64,000 nt of DNA. Origin: Baylisascaris procyonis (Eukaryota > Nematoda > Chromadorea > Rhabditida > Ascarididae). The translations under genes and the position numbers were made by a program. The notes beneath the pieces are model-generated. The model was not told the origin of the DNA and made no database searches. It was given only the letters and a program-made list of their open reading frames with translations. Below are positions 52,001-63,000 of this stretch, piece by piece (within the stretch, counting starts at the first letter, position 1; every line of letters begins with the position of its first letter). The stretch spans positions 3,596,001 to 3,660,000 of the forward strand of contig JAZARR010000171.1 of the NCBI GenBank assembly GCA_037389465.1, given 5' to 3'.

Positions 52001-53299
52001 TTTTGAATGACACCGAAATGGCGGGAAAAGAGTTTTGTTCGAACGAGTGTTTATTTGGACTCGCTAGTAAGTGATCAAAAATTATGTTTCTCAACAATTG
52101 TTCTCTTTTGCCTTTATAGGCAGCTAGCTGGTTGAATGACGTTTTCACCTCGTGCTTCGTTATCAGAATAATTCAGTTGATAAAAGGATGGGGGGGGGGG
52201 TTGCTAACAAAAGGGGATAGGGGTGAGTACCAACAAATCAGTGCGAAAGGGGAGGGGCATTCTAAATGCGATTGTTTTCTTGACGCATAATGTTCGCTGT
52301 GAGATTTTCATTCATAGGTGCAATTGTTTTATGAAATTTTTGGTTCATTTATGGAGCTTTTTTTCTTATATTATTGAGGACCAATATTTTGCTGCCCGAT
52401 GATAGTCTTTACTAATCCTTATTTCTGTGAATTGTTTTATTGTTTTTTAAAATTTACAATTTTTTACAAGTGCTAATTTTCGATGATTCGTTTATTTTAG
52501 AAAATAATCTCAAAATGTCATAAATTTATTCATTAAAATATTGTGCGATTCATAAATGCTATCGGTTTTTAATGTTTTTTTTCTTTTTTTTTTAATTTTA
52601 AAATTTTACATTATTTAAAATTAAAATCGGTTTTTAATGCTTTTCATTCTCATTCTTTATTTATTTTTCTTTTCTTTTTTTTTTTTGTTCTTGTAATTGG
52701 ATGAATGAAGGATATGATAACAATATTGCTGAAGTAGTGATATGATATGATAAAAGGTGATTGCTATCAATTGCTGCAGAGATGATTAGAGATATGAGTT
52801 GTGTTACATTATTCCTCTTCACGCTTTCTTGTTTATCATCCATCTGTCATAAATATCTATGAGGCGCAAATGTCGCAGATACAGATGGCATCTTAATAAA
52901 ATGAGTTTTTGAGAAAAAAATTTATGTTATTAATGGCTTGCAGAAATAGTTTCTCAATAAACGAAGAAGAATCTTGTTTTTATCGATTAATTCATCAAGT
53001 GTTTTTTTTTTTTGGCGGAAATGTCGTTACATCCAATCATCTTTTCAAGTTTTTCTTCGTTGACATACCTATTTACCTCTCATAAGTTTGTTTTTCATTA
53101 TTTTTACAGGCTTTTCTGTATTTAATTTGGGTAAAACTGCTACAATCTGATTATATCTGACTTCTTCTTCTTTGAAACTTCATTTCACTCTTACATATTA
53201 GAGTGTTGCAGAAAGAATTCGATGTAATTAAATGAAACAATGATTTTACGTGTTCATTCATTGCGAGTCGAAGTTGGAATTGAGTGAGGTGAAGTTCGA

Positions 53300-53600
53300 G
53301 CTCAGGTTGACACCTAAATCGAATGGTTATCGTAACTGAATGCGGTGTTTCTGCCAGAGTATTGAGCGTGGTTGATCAATAACAAGTGCACCTCGGGGCC
53401 GGGATGCAGTCGGTCGGTCACGTAGCGCAACAGAGGCACATATGCATTGCCGTCCCATGTTGTGTTCCTTCCTTCCTTTTCTCCCTCTCTCTCTCTCTCT
53501 CACTCCCTCTCTCTGTTCTCTCTGTCTTTGCTCACTTGTGAGAGTGCGTGCTTGTGAGCGCTAGCTATCGCTGTGTCTTTATGAACGTCGTTAAGTTGCA
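53300..53600 (+). promoter_or_regulatory. GC-rich island with CT array, candidate promoter or 5' non-coding exon
   Basis: The island contains the CpG-rich segment GGGGCCGGGATGCAGTCGG near 53395, an imperfect hairpin in which GTG..CCTC (from 53387) pairs with GAGGCAC (ending near 53440), and then a (CT)n array (53478-53520). Such GC contrast in an about 30% GC genome often marks transcribed or promoter DNA. It lies 3.4 kb left of the MED13 start codon on the same strand, so it is a candidate upstream element. Confidence 0.25.
53478..53520. repeat. (CT)n array
   Basis: CT dinucleotides with few interruptions inside the GC-richer island. Confidence 0.9.
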
Positions 53601-56600
53601 TGCTATTCAATTTTTTGTGCTTTCATGTGCTTGAATATCACATCAGATATTACTTGTTGAAACTGAATATTTTTTCCGCTTACTCGAAAACTCATCGAAG
53701 TATTCCAAGTCCCACTTCAGGCTCAGGTGCTTCTTTTTTCTGCATGACAATATTTTTATTGGTATTATAATTTGTTCATTTTGTAGTAGTATTGAGTCGA
53801 TACCTAATCGTGAATGATTAATTCGAAGTTATTTGGATTTTTTTTTAATATCAGAAAAGTACTATATCCTTTTTCCTAAAGCTTCGTGAATTTTTTTATT
53901 TTTATTTTATTTTTGCACAATTTACACGCTATTGTTTCACTCAAATATCTTCGATATATTTTTATAGGCGATGATGGTGAAAGAAACGTCCGTTGAGTGT
54001 TCTAGATCATGTTTACATTGCCATCGAATGAACGACCAAGACTTTAAGGCACGGAACCTTTCAATTTTCATCCCCTTTCACCCTTTTATCTTCACAGATT
54101 TCGCTTGTCATTGTCTTTATTTCATGTTATTCTCGAACATTTCTATCATTTATACCTTATTTTTGAATGTGTTATAAATTTGTTTTAAAATTAGAGATGA
54201 ATTTATTTGTTAAAGAATATAGAAGTGTCACATCTAGAAGAGGCAGCCAGCTGTAGGAAGCGCTAACCGTTGTTGATACGCGGTGCGTAATGTCGTTTCG
54301 AAGAGTGCGTCAGGCACAGCGGCTGGTCTCGCTCGTATGGCGCCGCTTTTCACATTGTTTCGCCTCCCAATGAGCACCAACTTCACAGTGCGCTTGCTAC
54401 TTGTTGCTCGAACGTTTATTTTCACTGCCATTTGTGAGTGTTTTGACTCCGATTTGCAGTATTATTAAATTCGAAGCGAAATATTTCATTAAAAAATGAT
54501 ACTGAATTGATAAAAGGCTAGATATTGACGGTTTATTTTCATATAGATTGGTTTTTGCTTAACCGGCTGGTAATATTATAACCATTTTCTCTATGTGTGC
54601 CCGATGTAATATGGCATTCGAATTTAAGGATCCAAAAATGAGTTAATCAGAAATGGGAGTCTATTCATATATGTAAGCGTTTTTTTCTCATGTTCTTTTT
54701 CTTAAAATTGTTTGTCTCATACTTAAACATTTCTTTCTTTTATTAGTGATTATAAGGATCATTGGCCGATTCTTTTTCTTTGCTTATCCTCGAATTTAGC
54801 GAATTTTGTATTTGATAGTATATTTGATAGTGTGATTGTTTCAAGTTCTGAAATTTTCTGGCGTTTGAAAAATATTGGAGCAACAAGACTGATTTAATAT
54901 TCATCGTCTCAGGTTTACGCGTCTTTTGAAATTTGCATATTCGTTTTTTCGCCATTCTTTATTCTCAGTCATTATATTTATTCATCTTTTTTTTTTTTTG
55001 CTTTTAAATCTATTTTATAAAAAAATTTTCATTATTAAATGATCGTTCTAAATTATTTAATTGTCATGAAATTTCGAAATTTGTAGAATTTTTAATAAAT
55101 TCATTAGAATATCGTGGAAAATGTTATCACTGAAAGTGCTGATTAGTAGTATTACAAGAGGAAGTATTGTCGATATATAATGCTTAAACGTAGGGCTATT
55201 AGATATTGTTGAAGTAGTCGTTTACTTTGAAGTTTTTTAATGTCTTTATTATACTGTATTAGAAAACAGTTATCTAGTGTTTGTTTAATAGAAAAAGTTG
55301 CACACCTGCCCATTAGTTTATAACTTCTAGAGTTTTCATTACACGAATATATTCAAGGTGTGGCGGGAGGGGTTATGTGAGAAAACAACGGTATTTCTCA
55401 AATTCTCCATCGATTTGTCTAAGTATGGAATAGTGTTAAATATTTTAATTGAGAGGTTTTAAGTTATTGAATGAGAGATAATAGAGCAACAGGAAGAATA
55501 TATATGATTGCATCTTTTCCCAATTCATTTTAATCGTACTCAATTGGTGCATTGACCTATGGAGTATAACCACTCGGAAAATTGCATTTTTCTTTAGTAA
55601 AAAAATCTAAACAGCGATTCATATCGCTATTGATCGATAACGACAAAATTTGTCGGCTCATAGACTATCGACGCGTCTATTATATATTTTTTGCAATGGA
55701 TATTTGAATAATATTTTAATTATCTATTGCATCATTTGATTGATTTTTATATTTGTCTATTTATTATTTTTTATTTATTCATTATATGTGCTCATGAATT
55801 CCGGATTATATAGATCGAAATATATGAGCGAGGATGTTGTTTTACTCTTCGCGGATATGCTAAAGTATAAAATTGCGTTAGCATTTCAGAGTTTTCGCTT
55901 TTAGTGGATCAGGGAAAGATTGTGCTGTAGGAAATGGTAAAAAGTGCTTCTGTGGGGAATATTTACATTCCCTGTTAGAATATTTAGGATTAGAGGTTTT
56001 TTTTTGAATTATTCTAGCTCATATGTAATGTGTTTTATGTTCCTAGGTTGTTTAATTGAGCCGTAAGTTGAAATGCCTGTTTTTAATATCAGTTTCTTCT
56101 CTTATGTACAGTATGGCTACGAGCAGTTAGAATTGACGGCGAGAGAGGTAGGGGTTGCTCATGCGACTTTTGTTGAATGGCAATGACGATGAAGGGGTAA
56201 AGGGAGGGGGAAAAATGTATTTCATTTACTTCGATGTAGATTTGCATATTGTTGAAATATTGCAAACGGTGCACATTTCTTTCATTCAACCTGACTGTAC
56301 GCTTTGCAGCAGATTTATTCCCAACTTTTTCCATCATATTTTATTTTCATAATGTTTTTGCGTCGAAATCGCCTCATACGAACACTCGTTTTCATTTGTT
56401 TATTCATTTTTCCAAAGATATTCTATCATTTCAGGGCGTAATATTGCTTCATCTAACGTGGACTATCGATTACTGAGATAGAACAGATACCGCTGCTTCT
56501 GTTATTTTGATTCAAGCAAGGCGGAACAAGGCTTCTTCGTAAAAGAGTATGCTTATATCTGAATCCGCCTAAAAGTGGCAATAATTCACCGCCATTTGAA

Positions 56601-56707
56601 CCATCGTCGAAGAGATTTTCTTACTTCGCCCTGGTAGCATATTTATGTGGTTGGGCTGTATCTGTTTTCACGAGCTGATTTTCTCGAATCTACCATTGCC
56701 GTTTCAG

Positions 56708-56973
56708 GCATTCTCTGCTATCATTTTATTCTTGCTTCCGCACTTCCCAACAAATTCGTCATCACTGCGCCTAGAGCGCCTTAGTCGAAGTGGTGGCGAC
56801 TCCAGAAGTCGCACTACTAAAGACGGCGGTAGGTGATAGCTTCATTAAGAAAGCGGCAGCGTCCTACGCCACTCACGGCGACAAGCGCGTGGGACGCGTC
56901 GTTGGGTTGGCATTCACGCCTGCTCGCTGCTGCTAAACTCGGTAATCAACAGCCGCAGAGTGGTGCCGCCTGG
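56708..56973 (+). other. candidate MED13 5' UTR with upstream splice or trans-splice acceptor
   Basis: The acceptor GCCGTTTCAG ends at 56707, and the next 266 bases are distinctly GC-richer than the flanks and lead directly into the MED13 start. In the MED13 frame a TAG stop (56830-56832) closes the reading frame, and no ATG intervenes before 56974, so this segment is untranslated in that frame. If the organism is a nematode, the acceptor could receive a spliced leader; otherwise it joins an upstream non-coding exon that I cannot identify. Confidence 0.45.
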
Positions 56974-57045
56974 ATGTCCAACTCTTCAAAGATGACCACC
57001 AACGGTGGAAGTTTGGAGGACTGCCACACGAACGTTTTTGCACTG
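56974..57045 (+). CDS. MED13: MED13 exon 1
   Basis: It encodes residues 1-24, starting MSNSSKMTTNGG and ending with the family signature SLEDCHTNVFAL. The donor is GTAAGT, phase 0. Animal MED13 proteins begin almost the same way (a short variable head, then SLEDCH), which supports this start codon. Confidence 0.93.
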
Positions 57046-60000
57046 GTAAGTGTTTTCGATTGGTCTAGAAAGAATATCGCTTTTATTTGGGCCTGAAGGA
57101 AGATGGAGGAGGGCAACGATATGGGGCCGCAATCCGCTTGCTTGTTGCCTTAGAAAGAAAGCGCGATATCTTTGTAGGTGATTTTGGGTGTTTTAAAAGA
57201 TGTTTTTTTAAACATGGACTTGAGAATATTTTCGTATCTCTCCCATTTCTCTTCCTTTTTGGATAACCGCAATTGGAACGATATTTTATGGTCGATATGC
57301 AAATTAATGGGATATTTGTTTACAGACGGAATTGAACGGCTTGAAGTGGAAGTGTCTAACAACGCCGCTATCACAACGAACATGGACCAGTCTTGAGCAC
57401 GATCCCGTTCTGAGTGCATATGCAAAATGCCTTCAAGCCGGTATTCTATGTGCATGGCGGAGGCAACCACCACAACCGAGTAGTGCACTTACTGCGTTAC
57501 CATTGCCTGATTACCGCATCGACGTTGTCAAGGAATTGTGGGTGTTTTGGTACTCACAAGAAGAACCCGAATGCCTTGCACAATATACCAGCCATTTGTC
57601 ATGTAAGTTTTCATGTCTACAACATTCAGTTGTTCACTAATATTGATGATAGCTTTATTATGGAATTGAGAGCATCTTCTATAAAACGAGATAGATTTTC
57701 AAAAAATTGAGCGCAGGGAATGGGCGTTGAACTAAAATTCAGCAACCATGTTCAAATATTGACTCATTTTAAACATTCCATTACGGAATAAATAATATGG
57801 CCACTTGGCGAGAAGGAGTCTGCAATAAATCTAGGAAGCTCGTTTTCCGCTTCCAAGGGCATTGATTGATGTGCGATTAGTAATGACGTCTTTGAGGCAC
57901 GAAATGAGATGTGGAATCTAACCATAACCGAATATATGGGCTATAGTTTGCTCATTGCAGTCCTCAGTACGAATAATCGGTTCATTGAATAGTTTTCTAT
58001 TTAATTGAGTTAATTTATTCATTTCTATACAATTCCAAACAATAAAAGTTTATTGTATTTTGGCATAGAAAATTGCGCTACTTAGTTATTTAAAATCTTC
58101 ATTACTTAAATTGTTATTATATAATTAGATAAAGAGCTTAGTTGCAAAGCAGTGAATTGTTTTTTTTCTAAATTTTTTGCTGAATATGTTCTAGCTATGC
58201 TAGTAAATTTATTTAAAGGTGGTGAAGATGGTCAAGGGAATTGGTCAGTGCCGGGTATCCAATATGAGACGAGGACACTATTTTTCAAGGCTCTTCATAA
58301 TCTTATCGAGAGGTAATGCATTGAGTTTGTACCGCATTCGTTGTAGTGCCGTTAGCTAGCTGAATTTCAGTTATTTTTATTTTTCTTTATTTGGTGAGTA
58401 GATAATGAGGATAATATTTGATAATGTTAATATTAGAAACATTTATTTAGACAAATGTGCCTGAGGCAATAAATAAAAAATGGAAAGAGTGAATGTGGAT
58501 AATCCTGCAAAAAAGAAAATACTGAAGGGAATAATGGTGAAAACATTCGATTGCACGTAAAGTGGTCATTGATCTCTATAGGTATGTTTATCACTTGTCA
58601 GCATTTTCTGAAAGAAATAACGATGTTTTAAGCGTTGTAAAATCTCGTCAATCATCCGGTATTGTCAATAAGGTGTTGTGTTGTTATTAGATATGTTGAC
58701 ATCTGCCCTAAACATCGGCTCGAAGTATTATAAAAACAATATTGTCGCCTTTTTCTGGGAAAATTCGCTTAAGGCTGAGTCTATTGAGGTTTTGCATCAA
58801 AGCAACCGTTTAATGGTCAATTCGATGACCGATCCTGAAGCAATCCTTCGGCTATTTTAATAGTGCTTTGGTTGTTGCATGCTTGGAATGGAAGACCATT
58901 TGATTGAACGTTGGCAATGAGCGTCTATAAGGGTAGGATGAGTTGTTTTTTCATTTCGCATTCAGAATTGTTATATTTTTCAGGAATCTTCTCAAGAACG
59001 GATATATTCGTATTGGGAAGTATTTCGCTCGCCCTTATGAAGTTCCCTCAGCAGATCGTGTTCAATGCTCTCCAAGGTTTATATAAATATAATATCATTA
59101 ATTATGGTCCCAATATTTCATCGTTTTCCAAAGTTATATTCGCGATGATCGGTGAATGGTTTAATATTATAGCTACTGGGGTTATGCTATAGCGCCAGTC
59201 TATATCTTTGGACTTTACTAGTAATACTAAGTAATAATGCGATAATGGATAGTAATATATGGATTTTGATTTGCAAACGTTTACGATTGATTGGGTAATG
59301 GTTGTTGAATGATAAGGCTTTAAACTGCGATTTATCTTACTATTCCAACTCTCGCAACACTTTCACTATGGTTTTATCTCGTCAATTTTTATCTTTTTCA
59401 GTTCTATTTCCTTTCTCTATTTTAGTAATCGATTCTCTACTGCTGTTCATTCCACATTAAAATGGAATTGTTGCTAAATTACCGCATTCGATTTAATAAA
59501 TGCCCTCTTTACGCATTTGAAGTTTGTAAAACTTTTTTTTCTTTACGTTAGCCTCATAATTATTCATCGTCATAGTGGCAGAAATGCGTTTATTTGATTG
59601 ATTTTTCAGAGTGGGAAAGCCGAGTCTAATTTGTGACTTCAATTCACACAACATTTTTAAAAACGAAGAAAATTTCTTCACAATTTTTCTTCTCGTAGAA
59701 ACTGACATTTATATGAATCTTTTTAATTAGTGTATTGAAGGCTCATAAATTCTACGAGCCAGACGTTTTCATATAAGTGAATATGATATTTTTATTTCAG
59801 TTATATAACGGGAATCAGTTTCAATTTTTTTGTGCATGGTGAGAATACAGTGTGCACAAGTGTGAATATCCAACGTCAGCCGACATTGTTTCGACTCTCT
59901 CGACGGCATTTGGATCGAGGCAAACGGCAACCGATTATCCTCGGACCATGGTCATTGCGTGCGCATCTCCTTCCAGATCAACCTCGAATTGTCAGCATGC

Positions 60001-63000
60001 CCCTATCTGCTTCACATCCTGCTTTCGCAAATGATGGTTTGTTGCATCTTTTCATCCGGCCATTGGCGTAATTTTAGATCCAAAATGTTTCATTGCAAAA
60101 GTTTTTTTCAGCGAAAATTTTTCTTAATTGAAGGTCATTCTTTCATGGGAATGATGTGGAACTCATATCCATAGACGTGTATGTATATTGCTTGTGTTTA
60201 TCGGTTTTTGTTTTTCTCAGATTTTATCGAGGCTTCCAATCCCTTTGTATACAACTTCGAATAAAATACTTGAAATATGACAGCATCCCATATCTTCAGG
60301 TGGCTAGGCTGACTGAGTTGAGGTGCTAAATATGACTGTAATTTTAGGTGGTTTTCCATCGATGGAGATGAACAAGCCTAGCGTCTCATCGCTGGGTGCT
60401 ACTCGCTGTGAGCCTCCATTCGGTACGCACCAGTCGGCTGTTTTGCCTTGCTCATCATCTGCTGCCAACAATATGAGCTCAATGAACACGGCCGCTATGC
60501 ACAACACGATTGCGAAGGAGACGGTCGATAAACTCTGGACTGAGTGGCTGCAATTTTTCGCATTACCGCACACTGAAAAAACAACATCTCGAGATGATTT
60601 AATGGAGAACATGGGCTACGTTGAGGCGAATGATAAGGTGAGGGTGAAATTTATTTATGGAATATTTGATCGCAATAATTGATTTGTTGAGGGATTTCGG
60701 GAATTTCAGAAAACGAAAGTGTAGTGTCATAATTGTAAAAGATATGTTTCTAGGAGCAGACCGATTCGAACGACATGCCAAAGATGGTGATGGTTGATGT
60801 GGATGGTGTTCGCATGTGGTATCCGAGTGCTCTAATTGTTGTGCAAGCATCTGACGATTTATTACTCAGGTTGTGAGAAAATGCTTTTTATTTTCCATTT
60901 ATATTATTGATATAATTCCAGTTGGAATTTTATGATTCGTTTTGTTAGTGAAAATTTGTTGGTTTTCAAAGGGAAGTGGAAATAGCCTTCATTTTCTTCA
61001 TATTTGAGGGAGTTTATTTTACCCAAAAAGGAGTTGGAGATTATTCAAAAAATTTTATATCGACAAGTTGTTTGTTTCATATACGAAAGTTTCATATGCA
61101 AATATTACAATTAAATTTTAAAAAGGCTTCACTGATTGATTCCATCAATATCAAAACCCATTTTATTGTATTCTCATTCTCTCATTTCTTTGCTTTTTTT
61201 TTGATGTTAAGGTCGACTTAAAGGAAGAAATTATAGGGATTTATTGTGATGCTGTTGGGAATTTGAAGTGAAATGTTTTAGTTGCTGATTTATTTCATTC
61301 CTCTTCTAGTTTTCAATCTTTTGCACTCCGCATCTTCAAACAAATCGCTCCTACTTGCATGTGCTTTCACCTGCGTCTACTCCAGAGATGTTCAGCCTAC
61401 TGCGTTACTGTTGTTTAGCTTCTTCGTTGTAACATTGGTTTATTCTTACAGGAATGAAGAAGGAGAGTCAAGTGAAGAGGAGCTCGAGAACTTAACTGCA
61501 AGTATGAATATGACAAATTCCTCGAGTGCATCTGCAATGCGAGCCACAACCCCCATTTCATTGCGTAAGCGACAACGGAAGCATCGTGAGACCGAACTTG
61601 ACGGTCCCAATGGAGAACGCAGAAACATGATGTATAATACGATGGTCAATGGTGCACGTGCTGCACAAAGGTGGGAAGTCCACTCATTTCTGTTAGAGAA
61701 ATTGACCAATGATTTAGTTCTCAAAAAGGAAAGGGAAGAAGAGTTGGTTATATTTGAATAAGGTGCTTTGACCCATCGTCATCTTTGTAGGTTAGGTAGA
61801 TGGATCAAAGAGGATACTACTTGAAATTTTAGGAAAACGAGAGATTTTATTGTTATACGCAAATCGATCTCTTTCTCCCAAAGGCAACAAAACGAAATTA
61901 GAAGAACTTTTAAAAAATCTTGCTTGACCAAAAACTTCTTTTCAGGTTCTTCGAAGAGGCTTGCATCTTGCCTTCGAGTGCTCGTCGAAGAGAAAGCATG
62001 GGATCGCCTGCATCTTCGGGTCTTGGGCTGCTCATGTCGGGAGGGAACAACGATGATGATACGAGGTTTCTTGGCTTTCTCCTCATTACACCACTTCTTC
62101 TTTAGATACTAGTGCATATCTGTGAACTGAACTCAACTTAAAAACAATTTTAGACGGATCGGTTCTCTGCCTTATAAAATCCTGGGAAAGTTATGGCTAC
62201 AGTGCTTTCTTTTGCGAGTCTTGCTGACGATTTACTTGAATAGACCTATTTTTCTAGGTGAAGGACAAGTGCTTCACTTTCAAGTTATTAGAATATATCA
62301 TATTCATACAATAAGAAAAGTCTGCAGTCGATTTTTGCGTATATGAAGGTTATCGATTCCCATTATTCCATTCTCTTTAAACCTTTAGCAGCGCTCACAG
62401 CACGCAAGTTCATATAGGAGACAGCAAATGTTTTGTTGTGCCAAAGTCAATCCTCGATGAAGCCAACATGAGACGTTTTGAAATATTATTGAAATATAAA
62501 TTGAAGTGGTATATTCTTTCATTGTCTTAGGTGGAATCTGACGGATGGTATGCGCCGTAAGGAGCGTGAACACGAACACTGCTCATGTCGGCAGTGCCAG
62601 GCAGCAAGTTCATCACGAGCTCAAATGAACAGTGTAGCTAGCACATCTGGAATGTCATCGCAATCTGCGACCCCTCAACACGGTCAATCTTTTATTCCTA
62701 CAATTTGTTGAAGTTCTGCTATTGCAGTTAATAATTCCTCCAACTGTTCCCATATATGATTGCATTGATGCCAAGAAGTAAATAAAGAAGACTGCAGTAA
62801 CTTGCATAAAATATTTGCTTGTCTCTTTGCTTTTATGCTCTAAAATTCTCAGTATATGACGGTATATTGGTGCTGCTGAGTGGATATAAATGTGATACGT
62901 GAGGTTAATTAAAAGGATTTTCAAGGCGTTTTGGAAGAATTGTATTATCTTCTTCAGGTACTCCCCAGCCAACACGAGTGCCAACCCCATGCGGCAACGG

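Larger units (their letters stand above)
49082..56707. other. gene-free region upstream of MED13
   Basis: No coding gene is supported in this 7.6 kb. It contains a GTGT/GTCT-rich patch (49496-49550), a C-rich tract (50646-50690), a pyrimidine tract (51320-51400), a G-rich tract (52188-52260), and a direct repeat of TCGGTTTTTAATG at about 52562 and 52627 flanking an AT-only stretch. There are two GC-richer islands: 53300-53600, which contains a CT array, and 54235-54440. Either island could be a distal MED13 promoter or a non-coding 5' exon, but no transcript evidence exists in sequence alone. Confidence 0.5.

Noticed and set aside
54234..54468. ORFs on both strands in a GC-richer island
   Set aside because: Both strands are open because stop codons are GC-depleted there. 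Neither product is recognisable, so the segment is treated as a possible regulatory island only.
58678..58860. 60-codon ORF inside MED13 intron 3 as an extra exon
   Set aside because: The candidate acceptor at 58690 would enter this frame with a phase that does not match the end of exon 3, and exons 3 and 4 already join into a conserved block.
60304..60612. 102-codon ORF on the - strand
   Set aside because: It lies antisense to MED13 exon 6, which has clear family similarity; the reverse frame is a shadow.
61282..61451. 5' part of a 159-codon ORF as MED13 coding sequence
   Set aside because: The hydrophobic stretch precedes a good CTTACAG acceptor at 61451. The frame from exon 7 joins at 61452, so this part is intron.
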